Positions 1-10,877 of a stretch of 64,000 nucleotides of DNA are shown piece after piece. Numbering within the stretch: position 1 is the first letter of the stretch; the number at the start of each line of letters is the position of its first letter. The position numbers and the translations under genes were made by a program. Where the stretch lies: positions 36,260,001 to 36,324,000 of the forward strand of contig CM069873.1 in assembly GCA_036172665.1 (NCBI GenBank), read 5' to 3'. The stretch comes from Prosopocoilus inquinatus. Taxonomy: Eukaryota > Arthropoda > Insecta > Coleoptera > Lucanidae. The notes beneath the pieces were generated by a model that saw nothing but the letters and a program-made list of their open reading frames with translations, did not search any database and was not told the DNA's origin.

Positions 1-1043
1 GTATCTAATCGATCCTTACTCATCTATCATGTTATTTGACGTTTGAATGGACTCCAGTAACTCTGATGTGAGATACAAAGTTCTCGGACGCAGCAGAAGC
101 TGGAAATAGTTTTGAACGAAACAACACGTATTAGCGTTGTTCCTGTGATGTATCTAATCGATCCTTACTTATCTACTATGTTATTTGACGTTTCGATGGA
201 CTCCAGTAACTCTGATGTGAGAGACGAAATTTTCGACCGCAGCAGAATCTGGAAATAGTTTTAAATGAAACAACACGCATTAGCGTTGTTCCTGTGATGT
301 ATCTAATCGATCCTTACTCATCTATCATGTTATTTGACGTTTCGATGGACTCCAGTAACTCTAATGTGAGATACGAAATTTTCGGACGCAGCAGAAGCTG
401 GAAATAGTTTTAAACGAAACAACACGCATTAGCGTTGTTCCTGTGATGTATCTAATCGATCCTTACTCATCTATCATGTTATTTGACGTTTCGATGGACT
501 CTAGTAACTCTGATGTGAGATACGAAGTTTTTGGACGCAGCAGGAGCTGGAAATAGTTTTAAACGAAACAACACGTATTAGCGTTGTTCCTGTGATGTAT
601 CTAATCGATCCTTACTCATCTATCATATTATTTGACGTTTGGATGGACTCCAGTAACTCTGATGTGAGATACAAAGTTCTCGGACGCAGCAGAAGCTGGA
701 AATAGTTTTGAACGAAACAACACGTATTAGCGTTGTTCCTGTGATGTATCTAATCGATCCTTACTTATCTATCATGTTATTTGACGTTTGGATGGACTCC
801 AGTAACTCTGATGTGAGATACAAAATTTTCGGACGCAGCAGAAGCTGGAAATAGTTTTAAACGAAACAACACGCATTAGCGTTGTTCCTGTGATGTATCT
901 AATCGATCCTTACTCATCTATCATGTTATTTGACGTTTGAATGGACTCCAGTAACTCTGATGTGAGATACAAAGTTCTCGGACGCAGCAGAAGCTGGAAA
1001 TAGTTTTGAACGAAACAACACGTATTAGCGTTGTTCCTGTGAT
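1..1043 (+). repeat. Left-edge segment, monomers A-B-C-D-E-F-A
   Basis: Seven full-length monomers precede the first recognisable HOR-1 core. The C-D-E-F run also occurs inside the HOR-1 core and again at 9984..10579. The segment is therefore probably the tail of another HOR-1 copy cut by the window edge. One private change is CATATTA instead of CATGTTA in the monomer starting at 597. Confidence 0.8.
299..447 (+). repeat. Reference monomer (type C), 149 bp
   Basis: A consensus-like copy used here for numbering (position 1 = G of GTATCTAATC). Landmarks: ATCGAT at 8-13; a variable block at 42-50 (TTTCGATGG, TTTGGATGG or TTTGAATGG in different monomers); ACTCC or ACTCT at 51-55; CTCTGATG or CTCTAATG at 61-68; a highly variable segment at 76-90; AGAAGC or AGGAGC at 95-100; TTTTAAACG or TTTTGAACG at 110-118; a bulged inverted repeat at 120-141. 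A consensus-like monomer has about 60 G+C in 149 and nine CpGs by hand count. The phase is arbitrary because the array has no visible edge. All three forward frames carry stops, and 149 is not a multiple of three, so reading frame is lost at each monomer. Confidence 0.95.
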
Positions 1044-3725
1044 GTATCTAATCGATCCTTACTTATCTACTATGTTATTTGACGTTTCGATGGACTCCAG
1101 TAACTCTGATGTGAGAGACGAAATTTTCGACCGCAGCAGAATCTGGAAATAGTTTTAAATGAAACAACACGCATTAGCGTTGTTCCTGTGATGTATCTAA
1201 TCGATCCTTACTCATCTATCATGTTATTTGACGTTTCGATGGACTCTAGTAACTCTGATGTGAGATACGAAGTTTTTGGACGCAGCAGGAGCTGGAAATA
1301 GTTTTAAACGAAACAACACGTATTAGCGTTGTTCCTGTGATGTATCTAATCGATCCTTACTCATCTATCATGTTATTTGACGTTTGGATGGACTCCAGTA
1401 ACTCTGATGTGAGATACAAAGTTCTCGGACGCAGCAGAAGCTGGAAATAGTTTTAAACGAAACAACACGCATTAGTGTTGTTCCTGTGATGTATCTAATC
1501 GATCCTTACTCATCTATCATGTTATTTGGCGTTTCGATGGACTCCAGTAACTCTGATGTGAGATACGAAGTTTTTGGACGCAGCAGGAGCTGGAAATAGT
1601 TTTAAGCGAAACAACACGCATTAGCGTTGTTCCTGTGATGTATCTAATCGATCCTTACTCATCTATCATGTTATTTGACGTTTGGATGGACTCTAGTAAC
1701 TCTGATGTGAGATACGAAGTGTTTGGACGCAGCAGGAGCTGGAAATAGTTTTAAAGGAAACAACACGCATTAGCGTTTTTCCTGTGATGTATCTAATCGA
1801 TCCTTATTTATCTATCATGTTATTTGACGTTTCGATGGACTCTAGTAACTCTGATGTAAGATACGAAGTTTTTGGGCGCAGCAGGAGCTGGAAATAGTTT
1901 TAAACGAAGCAACACGTATTAGCGTTGTTCCTGTGATGTATCTAATAGATCCTTATTTATCTACCATGTTATTTGACGTTTCGATGGACTCTAGTAACTC
2001 TGATGTGAGATACGAAGTTTTTGGACGCAGCAGGAGCTGGAAATAGTTTTAAACGGAACAACACGTATTAGCGTTGTTGCTGTGATGTATCTAATCGATC
2101 CTTATTTATCTATCATGTTATTTGACGTTTCGATGGACTCTAGTAACTCTGATGTGAGATACGAAGTTTTTGGACGCAGCAGGAGCTGGAAATAGTTTTA
2201 AACGAAACAACACGTATTAGCGGTGTTCCTGTGATGTATCTAATCGATCCTTATTTATCTATCATGTTATTTGACGTATCGATGGACTCTAGTAACTCTA
2301 ATGTGAGATACGAAGTTTTTGGGTGCAGCAGGAGCTGGAAATAGTTTTAAACGAAGCAACACGTATTAGCGTTGTTCCTGTGATGTATCTAATAGATCCT
2401 TACTTAGCTACTATGTTATTTGACGTTTCGATGGACTCCAGTAACTCTAATGTGAGATACGAAATTTTCGGGCGCAGCAGAAGCTGGAAATAGTGTTAAA
2501 CGAAACAACACGCATTAGCGTTGTTCCTGTGATGTATCTAATCGATCCTTACTCATCTATCATGTTATTTGACGTTTCGATGGACTCCAGTAACTCTAAT
2601 GTAAGATACGAAATTTTCGGACGCAGCAGAAGCTGGAAATAGTTTTAAACGAAACAACACGCATTAGCGTTGTTCCTGTGATGTATCTAATCGATCCTTA
2701 CTCATCTATCATGTTATTTGACGTTTCGATGGACTCTAGTAACTCTGATGTGAGATACGAAGTTTTTGGACGCAGCAGGAGCTGGAAATAGTTTTAAACG
2801 AAACAACACGTATTAGCGTTGTTCCTGTGATGTATCTAATCGATCCTTACTCATCTATCATGTTATTTGACGTTTGGATGGACTCCAGTAACTCTGATGT
2901 GAGATACAAAGTTCTCGGACGCAGCAGAAGCTGGAAATAGTTTTGAACGAAACAACACGTATTAGCGTTGTTCCTGTGATGTATCTAATCGATCCTTACT
3001 TATCTATCATGTTATTTGACGTTTGGATGGACTCCAGTAACTCTGATGTGAGATACAAAATTTTCGGACGCAGCAGAAGCTGGAAATAGTTTTAAACGAA
3101 ACGACACGCATTAGCGTTGTTCCTGTGATGTATCTAATCGATCCTTACTTATCTACTATGTTATTTGACGTTTCGATGGACTCCAGTAACTCTGATGTGA
3201 GAGACGAAATTTTCGAACGCAGTAGGAGCTAGAAATAGTTTTAAACGAAACAACACGCATTAGCGTTGTTCCTGTGATGTATCTAATCGATCCTTACTCA
3301 TCTACCATGTTATTTGACGTTTGAATGGACTCCAGTAACTCTGATGTAAGAGACGAAATTTTCGAACGCAGCAGAATCTGGAAATAGTTTTAAATGAAAC
3401 AACACGCATTAGCGTTGTTCCTGTGATGTATCTAATCGATCCTTACTCATCTATCATGTTATTTGACGTTTCGATGGACTCTAGTAACTCTGATGTGAGA
3501 TACGAAGTTCTTGGACGCAGCAGGAGCTGGAAATAGTTTTAAACGAAACAACACGTATTAGCGTTGTTACTGTGATGTATCTAATCGATCCTTACTCATC
3601 TATCATGTTATTTGACGTTTGGATGGACTCCAGTAACTCTGATGTGAGATACAAAGTTCTCGGACGCAGCAGAAGCTGGAAATAGTTTTAAACGAAACAA
3701 CACGCATTAGTGTTGTTCCTGTGAT
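1044..3725 (+). repeat. HOR-1 18-monomer core, instance 1
   Basis: B-D-Ep-G-H-I-J-K-L-M-C-D-E-F-N-O-D'-Ep. The same order of 18 types recurs at 6706, 10878 and 15944. It carries the rare ACGACACGCA (3101) and GTTGTTACTG (near 3560) markers found at the same relative place in the others. Private differences between instances are sparse, so the amplification is recent relative to divergence among monomer types. Confidence 0.9.
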
Positions 3726-4023
3726 GTATCTAATCGATCCTTACTCATCTATCATGTTATTTGACGTTTCGATGGACTCCTGTAACTCTAATGTGAGATA
3801 CGAAATTCTCGGACGCAGCAGGAGCTGGAAATAGTTTTAAACGAAACAACACGCATTAGCGTTGTTCCTGTGATGTATCTAATCGATCCTTACTCATCTA
3901 TCATGTTATTTGACGTTTGAATGGACTCCAGTAACTCTGAAGTGAGATACAAAGTTCTCGGACGCAGCAGAAGCTGGAAATAGTTTTGAACGAAACAACA
4001 CGTATTAGCGTTGTTCCTGTGAT

Positions 4024-6109
4024 GTATCTAATCGATCCTTACTTATCTACTATGTTATTTGGCGTTTCGATGGACTCCAGTAACTCTGATGTGAGATACG
4101 AAGTTTTTGGACGCAGTAGGAGCTGGAAATAGTTTTAAACGAAACAACACGCATTAGCGTTGTTCCTGTGATGTATCTAATCGATCCTTACTCATCTACC
4201 ATGTTATTTGACGTTTGAATGGACTCCAGTAACTCTGATGTGAGATACAAAGTTGTCGGACGCAGCAGAAGCTGGAAATAGTTTTAAACGAAACAACACG
4301 CATTAGCGTTGTTCCTGTGATGTATCTAATCGATCCTTACTCATCTATCATGTTATTTGACGTTGCGATGGACTCCAGTAACTCTAATGTGAGATACGAA
4401 ATTCTCGGACGCAGCAGGAGCTGGAAATAGTTTTAAACGAAACAACACGCATTAGCGTTGTTCCTGTGATGTATCTAATCGATCCTTACTCATCTATCAT
4501 GTTATTTGACGTTTGAATGGACTCCAGTAACTCTGAAGTGAGATACAAAGTTCTCGGACCCAGCAGAAGCTGGAAATAGTTTTGAACGAAACAACACGTA
4601 TTAGCGTTGTTCCTGTGATGTATCTAATCGATCCTTACTTATCTACTATGTTATTTGACGTTTCGATGGACTCCAGTAACTCTGATGTGAGAGACGAAAT
4701 TTTCGACCGCAGCAGAATCTGGAAATAGTTTTAAATGAAACAACACGCATTAGCGTTGTTCCTGTGATGTATCTAATCGATCCTTACTCATCTATCATGT
4801 TATTTGACGTTTCGATGGACTCTAGTAACTCTGATGTGAGATACGAAGTTTTTGGACGCAGCAGGAGCTGGAAATAGTTTTAAACGAAACAACACGTATT
4901 AGCGTTGTTCCTGTGATGTATCTAATCGATCCTTACTCATCTATCATGTTATTTGACGTTTGGATGGACTCCAGTAACTCTGATGTGAGATACAAAGTTC
5001 TCGGACGCAGCAGAAGCTGGAAATAGTTTTAAACGAAACAACACGCATTAGTGTTGTTCCTGTGATGTATCTAATCGATCCTTACTCATCTATCATGTTA
5101 TTTGGCGTTTCGATGGACTCCAGTAACTCTGATGTGAGATACGAAGTTTTTGGACGCAGTAGGAGCTGGAAATAGTTTTAAACGAAACAACACGCATTAG
5201 CGTTGTTCCTGTGATGTATCTAATCGATCCTTACTCATCTACCATGTTATTTGACGTTTGAATGGACTCCAGTAACTCTGATGTGAGATACAAAGTTGTC
5301 GGACGCAGCAGAAGCTGGAAATAGTTTTAAACGAAACAACACGCATTAGCGTTGTTCCTGTGATGTATCTAATCGATCCTTACTCATCTATCATGTTATT
5401 TGACGTTTCGATGGACTCCAGTAACTCTAATGTGAGATACGAAATTCTCGGACGCAGCAGGAGCTGGAAATAGTTTTAAACGAAACAACACGCATTAGCG
5501 TTGTTCCTGTGATGTATCTAATCGATCCTTACTCATCTATCATGTTATTTGACGTTTGAATGGACTCCAGTAACTCTGAAGTGAGATACAAAGTTCTCGG
5601 ACGCAGCAGAAGCTGGAAATAGTTTTGAACGAAACAACACGTATTAGCGTTGTTCCTGTGATGTATCTAATCGATCCTTACTTATCTACTATGTTATTTG
5701 ACGTTTCGATGGACTCCAGTAACTCTGATGTGAGAGACGAAATTTTCGACCGCAGCAGAATCTGGAAATAGTTTTAAATGAAACAACACGCATTAGCGTT
5801 GTTGTTGTGATGTATCTAATCGATCCTTACTCATCTATCATGTTATTTGACGTTTCGATGGACTCTAGTAACTCTGATGTGAGATACGAAGTTTTTGGAC
5901 GCAGCAGGAGCTGGAAATAGTTTTAAACGAAACAACACGTATTAGCGTTGTTCCTGTGATGTATCTAATCGATCCTTACTCATCTATCATGTTATTTGAC
6001 GTTTGGATGGACTCCAGTAACTCTGATGTGAGATACAAAGTTCTCGGACGCAGCAGAAGCTGGAAATAGTTTTAAACGAAACAACACGCATTAGTGTTGT
6101 TCCTGTGAT
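4024..6109 (+). repeat. 7-monomer module, two tandem copies (2 x 1,043 bp)
   Basis: G2-R-Q-A'-B-D-Ep at 4024..5066 and again at 5067..6109. Linked marks are AAAGTTGTCGG (R), AATTCTCGG (Q), CTCTGAAGTG (A') and CGACCGC (B). The first copy starts with a B/G2 hybrid monomer. In the second copy the B monomer ends GTTGTTGTTGTG instead of GTTGTTCCTGTG. That mark is also found near 14441 and 20401, which identifies equivalent modules in other HOR-1 copies. Confidence 0.88.
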
Positions 6110-6705
6110 GTATCTAATCGATCCTTACTCATCTATCATGTTATTTGGCGTTTCGATGGACTCCAGTAACTCTGATGTGAGATACGAAGTTTTTGGACGC
6201 AGCAGGAGCTGGAAATAATTTTAAACGAAACAACACGCATTAGCGTTGTTCCTGTGATGTATCTAATCGATCCTTATTTATCTATCATGTTATTTGACGT
6301 ATCGATGGACTCTAGTAACTCTGATGTGAGATACGAAGTTTTTGGGTGCAGCAGGAGCTGGAAATAGTTTTAAACGAAGCAACACGTATTAGCGTTGTTC
6401 CTGTGATGTATCTAATAGATCCTTACTTAGCTACTATGTTATTTGACGTTTCGATGGACTCCAGTAACTCTAATGTGAGATACGAAATTTTCGGGCGCAG
6501 CAGAAGCTGGAAATAGTGTTAAACGAAACAAAACGCATTAGCGTTGTTCCTGTGATGTATCTAATCGATCCTTACTCATCTATCATGTTATTTGACGTTT
6601 CGATGGACTCCAGTAACTCTAATGTGAGATACGAAATTTTCGGACGCAGCAGAAGCTGGAAATAGTTTTAAACGAAACAACACGCATTAGCGTTGTTCCT
6701 GTGAT
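6110..6705 (+). repeat. 8-monomer module, shortened to 4 (G-L'-M-C)
   Basis: At the equivalent place, HOR-1 copies 3 and 4 have G-H'-I-J-K-L'-M-C. Here G, with the marker AAATAATTTT, is followed directly by L', so H', I, J and K (596 bp) are missing without disturbing monomer length. M carries the AAACAAAACGC marker shared with the full modules at 14752 and 20712. The simplest reading is an in-register deletion by unequal exchange. Confidence 0.85.
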
Positions 6706-9387
6706 GTATCTAATCGATCCTTACTTATCTACTATGTTATTTGACGTTTCGATGGACTCCAGTAACTCTGATGTGAGAGACGAAATTTTCGACCGCAGCA
6801 GAATCTGGAAATAGTTTTAAATGAAACAACACGCATTAGCGTTGTTCCTGTGATGTATCTAATCGATCCTTACTCATCTATCATGTTATTTGACGTTTCG
6901 ATGGACTCTAGTAACTCTGATGTGAGATACGAAGTTTTTGGACGCAGCAGGAGCTGGAAATAGTTTTAAACGAAACAACACGTATTAGCGTTGTTCCTGT
7001 GATGTATCTAATCGATCCTTACTCATCTATCATGTTATTTGACGTTTGGATGGACTCCAGTAACTCTGATGTGAGATACAAAGTTCTCGGACGCAGCAGA
7101 AGCTGGAAATAGTTTTAAACGAAACAACACGCATTAGTGTTGTTCCTGTGATGTATCTAATCGATCCTTACTCATCTATCATGTTATTTGGCGTTTCGAT
7201 GGACTCCAGTAACTCTGATGTGAGATACGAAGTTTTTGGACGCAGCAGGAGCTGGAAATAGTTTTAAGCGAAACAACACGCATTAGCGTTGTTCCTGTGA
7301 TGTATCTAATCGATCCTTACTCATCTATCATGTTATTTGACGTTTGGATGGACTCTAGTAACTCTGATGTGAGATACGAAGTGTTTGGACGCAGCAGGAG
7401 CTGGAAATAGTTTTAAACGAAACAACACGCATTAGCGTTTTTCCTGTGATGTATCTAATCGATCCTTATTTATCTATCATGTTATTTGACGTTTCGATGG
7501 ACTCTAGTAACTCTGATGTAAGATACGAAGTTTTTGGGCGCAGCAGGAGCTGGAAATAGTTTTAAACGAAGCAACACGTATTAGCGTTGTTCCTGTGATG
7601 TATCTAATAGATCCTTATTTATCTACCATGTTATTTGACGTTTCGATGGACTCTAGTAACTCTGATGTGAGATACGAAGTTTTTGGACGCAGCAGGAGCT
7701 GGAAATAGTTTTAAACGAAACAACACGTATTAGCGTTGTTGCTGTGATGTATCTAATCGATCCTTATTTATCTATCATGTTATTTGACGTTTCGATGGAC
7801 TCTAGTAACTCTGATGTGAGATACGAAGTTTTTGGACGCAGCAGGAGCTGGAAATAGTTTTAAACGAAACAACACGTATTAGCGGTGTTCCTGTGATGTA
7901 TCTAATCGATCCTTATTTATCTATCATGTTATTTGACGTATCGATGGACTCTAGTAACTCTAATGTGAGATACGAAGTTTTTGGGTGCAGCAGGAGCTGG
8001 AAATAGTTTTAAACGAAGCAACACGTATTAGCGTTGTTCCTGTGATGTATCTAATAGATCCTTACTTAGCTACTATGTTATTTGACGTTTCGATGGACTC
8101 CAGTAACTCTAATGTGAGATACGAAATTTTCGGGCGCAGCAGAAGCTGGAAATAGTGTTAAACGAAACAACACGCATTAGCGTTGTTCCTGTGATGTATC
8201 TAATCGATCCTTACTCATCTATCATGTTATTTGACGTTTCGATGGACTCCAGTAACTCTAATGTGAGATACGAAATTTTCGGACGCAGCAGAAGCTGGAA
8301 ATAGTTTTAAACGAAACAACACGCATTAGCGTTGTTCCTGTGATGTATCTAATCGATCCTTACTCATCTATCATGTTATTTGACGTTTCGATGGACTCTA
8401 GTAACTCTGATGTGAGATACGAAGTTTTTGGACGCAGCAGGAGCTGGAAATAGTTTTAAACGAAACAACACGTATTAGCGTTGTTCCTGTGATGTATCTA
8501 ATCGATCCTTACTCATCTATCATGTTATTTGACGTTTGGATGGACTCCAGTAACTCTGATGTGAGATACAAAGTTCTCGGACGCAGCAGAAGCTGGAAAT
8601 AGTTTTGAACGAAACAACACGTATTAGCGTTGTTCCTGTGATGTATCTAATCGATCCTTACTTATCTATCATGTTATTTGACGTTTGGATGGACTCCAGT
8701 AACTCTGATGTGAGATACAAAATTTTCGGACGCAGCAGAAGCTGGAAATAGTTTTAAACGAAACGACACGCATTAGCGTTGTTCCTGTGATGTATCTAAT
8801 CGATCCTTACTTATCTACTATGTTATTTGACGTTTCGATGGACTCCAGTAACTCTGATGTGAGAGACGAAATTTTCGGACGCAGTAGGAGCTAGAAATAG
8901 TTTTAAACGAAACAACACGCATTAGCGTTGTTCCTGTGATGTATCTAATCGATCCTTACTCATCTACCATGTTATTTGACGTTTGAATGGACTCCAGTAA
9001 CTCTGATGTAGGAGACGAAATTTTCGAACGCAGCAGAATCTGGAAATAGTTTTAAATGAAACAACACGCATTAGCGTTGTTCCTGTGATGTATCTAATCG
9101 ATCCTTACTCATCTATCATGTTATTTGACTTTTCGATGGACTCTAGTAACTCTGATGTGAGATACGAAGTTCTTGGACGCAGCAGGAGCTGGAAATAGTT
9201 TTAAACGAAACAACACGTATTAGCGTTGTTACTGTGATGTATCTAATCGATCCTTACTCATCTATCATGTTATTTGACGTTTGGATGGACTCCAGTAACT
9301 CTGATGTGAGATACAAAGTTCTCGGACGCAGCAGAAGCTGGAAATAGTTTTAAACGAAACAACACGCATTAGTGTTGTTCCTGTGAT
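6706..9387 (+). repeat. HOR-1 18-monomer core, instance 2
   Basis: Same 18-type order as 1044..3725, offset exactly 38 monomers (5,662 bp). The ACGACACGCA marker is at 8763. GGACGCAGTAGG replaces GAACGCAGTAGG in N, and TTTGACTTTTCG occurs in D' near 9125; both look private. Confidence 0.9.
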
Positions 9388-10877
9388 GTATCTAATCGAT
9401 CCTTACTCATCTATCATGTTATTTGGCGTTTCGATGGACTCCAGTAACTCTGATGTGAGATACGAAGTTTTTGGACGCAGTAGGAGCTGGAAATAGTTTT
9501 AAACGAAACAACACGCATTAGCGTTGTTCCTGTGATGTATCTAATCGATCCTTACTCATCTACCATGTTATTTGACGTTTGAATGGACTCCAGTAACTCT
9601 GATGTGAGATACAAAGTTGTCGGACGCAGCAGAAGCTGGAAATAGTTTTAAACGAAACAACACGCATTAGCGTTGTTCCTGTGATGTATCTAATCGATCC
9701 TTACTCATCTATCATGTTATTTGACGTTTCGATGGACTCCAGTAACTCTAATGTGAGATACGAAATTCTCGGACGCAGCAGAAGCTGGAAATAGTTTTAA
9801 ACGAAACAACACGCATTAGCGTTGTTCCTGTGATGTATCTAATCGATCCTTACTCATCTATCATGTTATTTGACGTTTCGATGGACTCTAGTAACTCTAA
9901 TGTGAGATACGAAATTTTCGGACGCAGCAGAAGCTGGAAATAGTTTTAAACGAAACAACACGCATTAGCGTTGTTCCTGTGATGTATCTAATCGATCCTT
10001 ACTCATCTATCATGTTATTTGACGTTTCGATGGACTCCAGTAACTCTAATGTGAGATACGAAATTTTCGGACGCAGCAGAAGCTGGAAATAGTTTTAAAC
10101 GAAACAACACGCATTAGCGTTGTTCCTGTGATGTATCTAATCGATCCTTACTCATCTATCATGTTATTTGACGTTTCGATGGACTCTAGTAACTCTGATG
10201 TGAGATACGAAGTTTTTGGACGCAGCAGGAGCTGGAAATAGTTTTAAACGAAACAACACGTATTAGCGTTGTTCCTGTGATGTATCTAATCGATCCTTAC
10301 TCATCTATCATGTTATTTGACGTTTGGATGGACTCCAGTAACTCTGATGTGAGATACAAAGTTCTCGGACGCAGCAGAAGCTGGAAATAGTTTTGAACGA
10401 AACAACACGTATTAGCGTTGTTCCTGTGATGCATCTAATCGATCCTTACTTATCTATCATGTTATTTGACGTTTGGATGGACTCCAGTAACTCTGATGTG
10501 AGATACAAAATTTTCGGACGCAGCAGAAGCTGGAAATAGTTTTAAACGAAACAACACGCATTAGCGTTGTTCCTGTGATGTATCTAATCGATCCTTACTC
10601 ATCTATCATGTTATTTGACGTTTCGATGGACTCCAGTAACTCTAATGTGAGATACGAAATTTTCGGACGCAGCAGAAGCTGGAAATAGTTTTAAACGAAA
10701 CAACACGCATTAGCGTTGTTCCTGTGATGTATCTAATCGATCCTTACTCATCTATCATGTTATTTGACGTTTCGATGGACTCTAGTAACTCTGATGTAAG
10801 ATACGAAGTTTTTGGGCGCAGCAGGAGCTGGAAATAGTTTTAAACGAAGCAACACGTATTAGCGTTGTTCCTGTGAT
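6706..10877 (+). repeat. HOR-1 copy 2, 28 monomers (4,172 bp)
   Basis: The 18-monomer core (6706..9387) is followed by G2-R-Q, then a tail of C-type, C, D, E, F, C and a D/I hybrid (9835..10877). The 7-monomer module is thus represented only by its first three monomers, and the 8-monomer module is absent. Private changes include GATGTAGG instead of GATGTAAG in O (near 9010, also seen in copy 4) and GCATCTAATC at 10431. The tail C-D-E-F resembles the left-edge segment. This is the most rearranged HOR-1 copy. Confidence 0.85.

Larger units (their letters stand above)
1044..6705 (+). repeat. HOR-1 copy 1, 38 monomers (5,662 bp)
   Basis: Order: an 18-monomer core B-D-Ep-G-H-I-J-K-L-M-C-D-E-F-N-O-D'-Ep (1044..3725), then Q-A' (3726..4023), two copies of the 7-monomer module G2-R-Q-A'-B-D-Ep (4024..6109), and a shortened 8-monomer module G-L'-M-C (6110..6705). 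All monomers are 149 bp. Rare markers tie it to the other copies: ACGACACGCA at 3101, TAGCTAG-type change near 3229, GTTGTTGTTGTG at 5801 and AAATAATTTT near 6215. The first monomer of the first 7-module (4024..4172) is a hybrid with a B-like 5' part (CTTATCTACTATG) and a G2-like 3' part. Confidence 0.9.

Noticed and set aside
299..447. RNA polymerase III B box (AATCGATCC resembles GWTCRANNC) and a tRNA or SINE origin
   Set aside because: The match is 8 of 9 to a degenerate motif and arises from the palindromic ATCGAT, so it scores equally on both strands. No A box at suitable spacing, tRNA fold or poly-T terminator was found.
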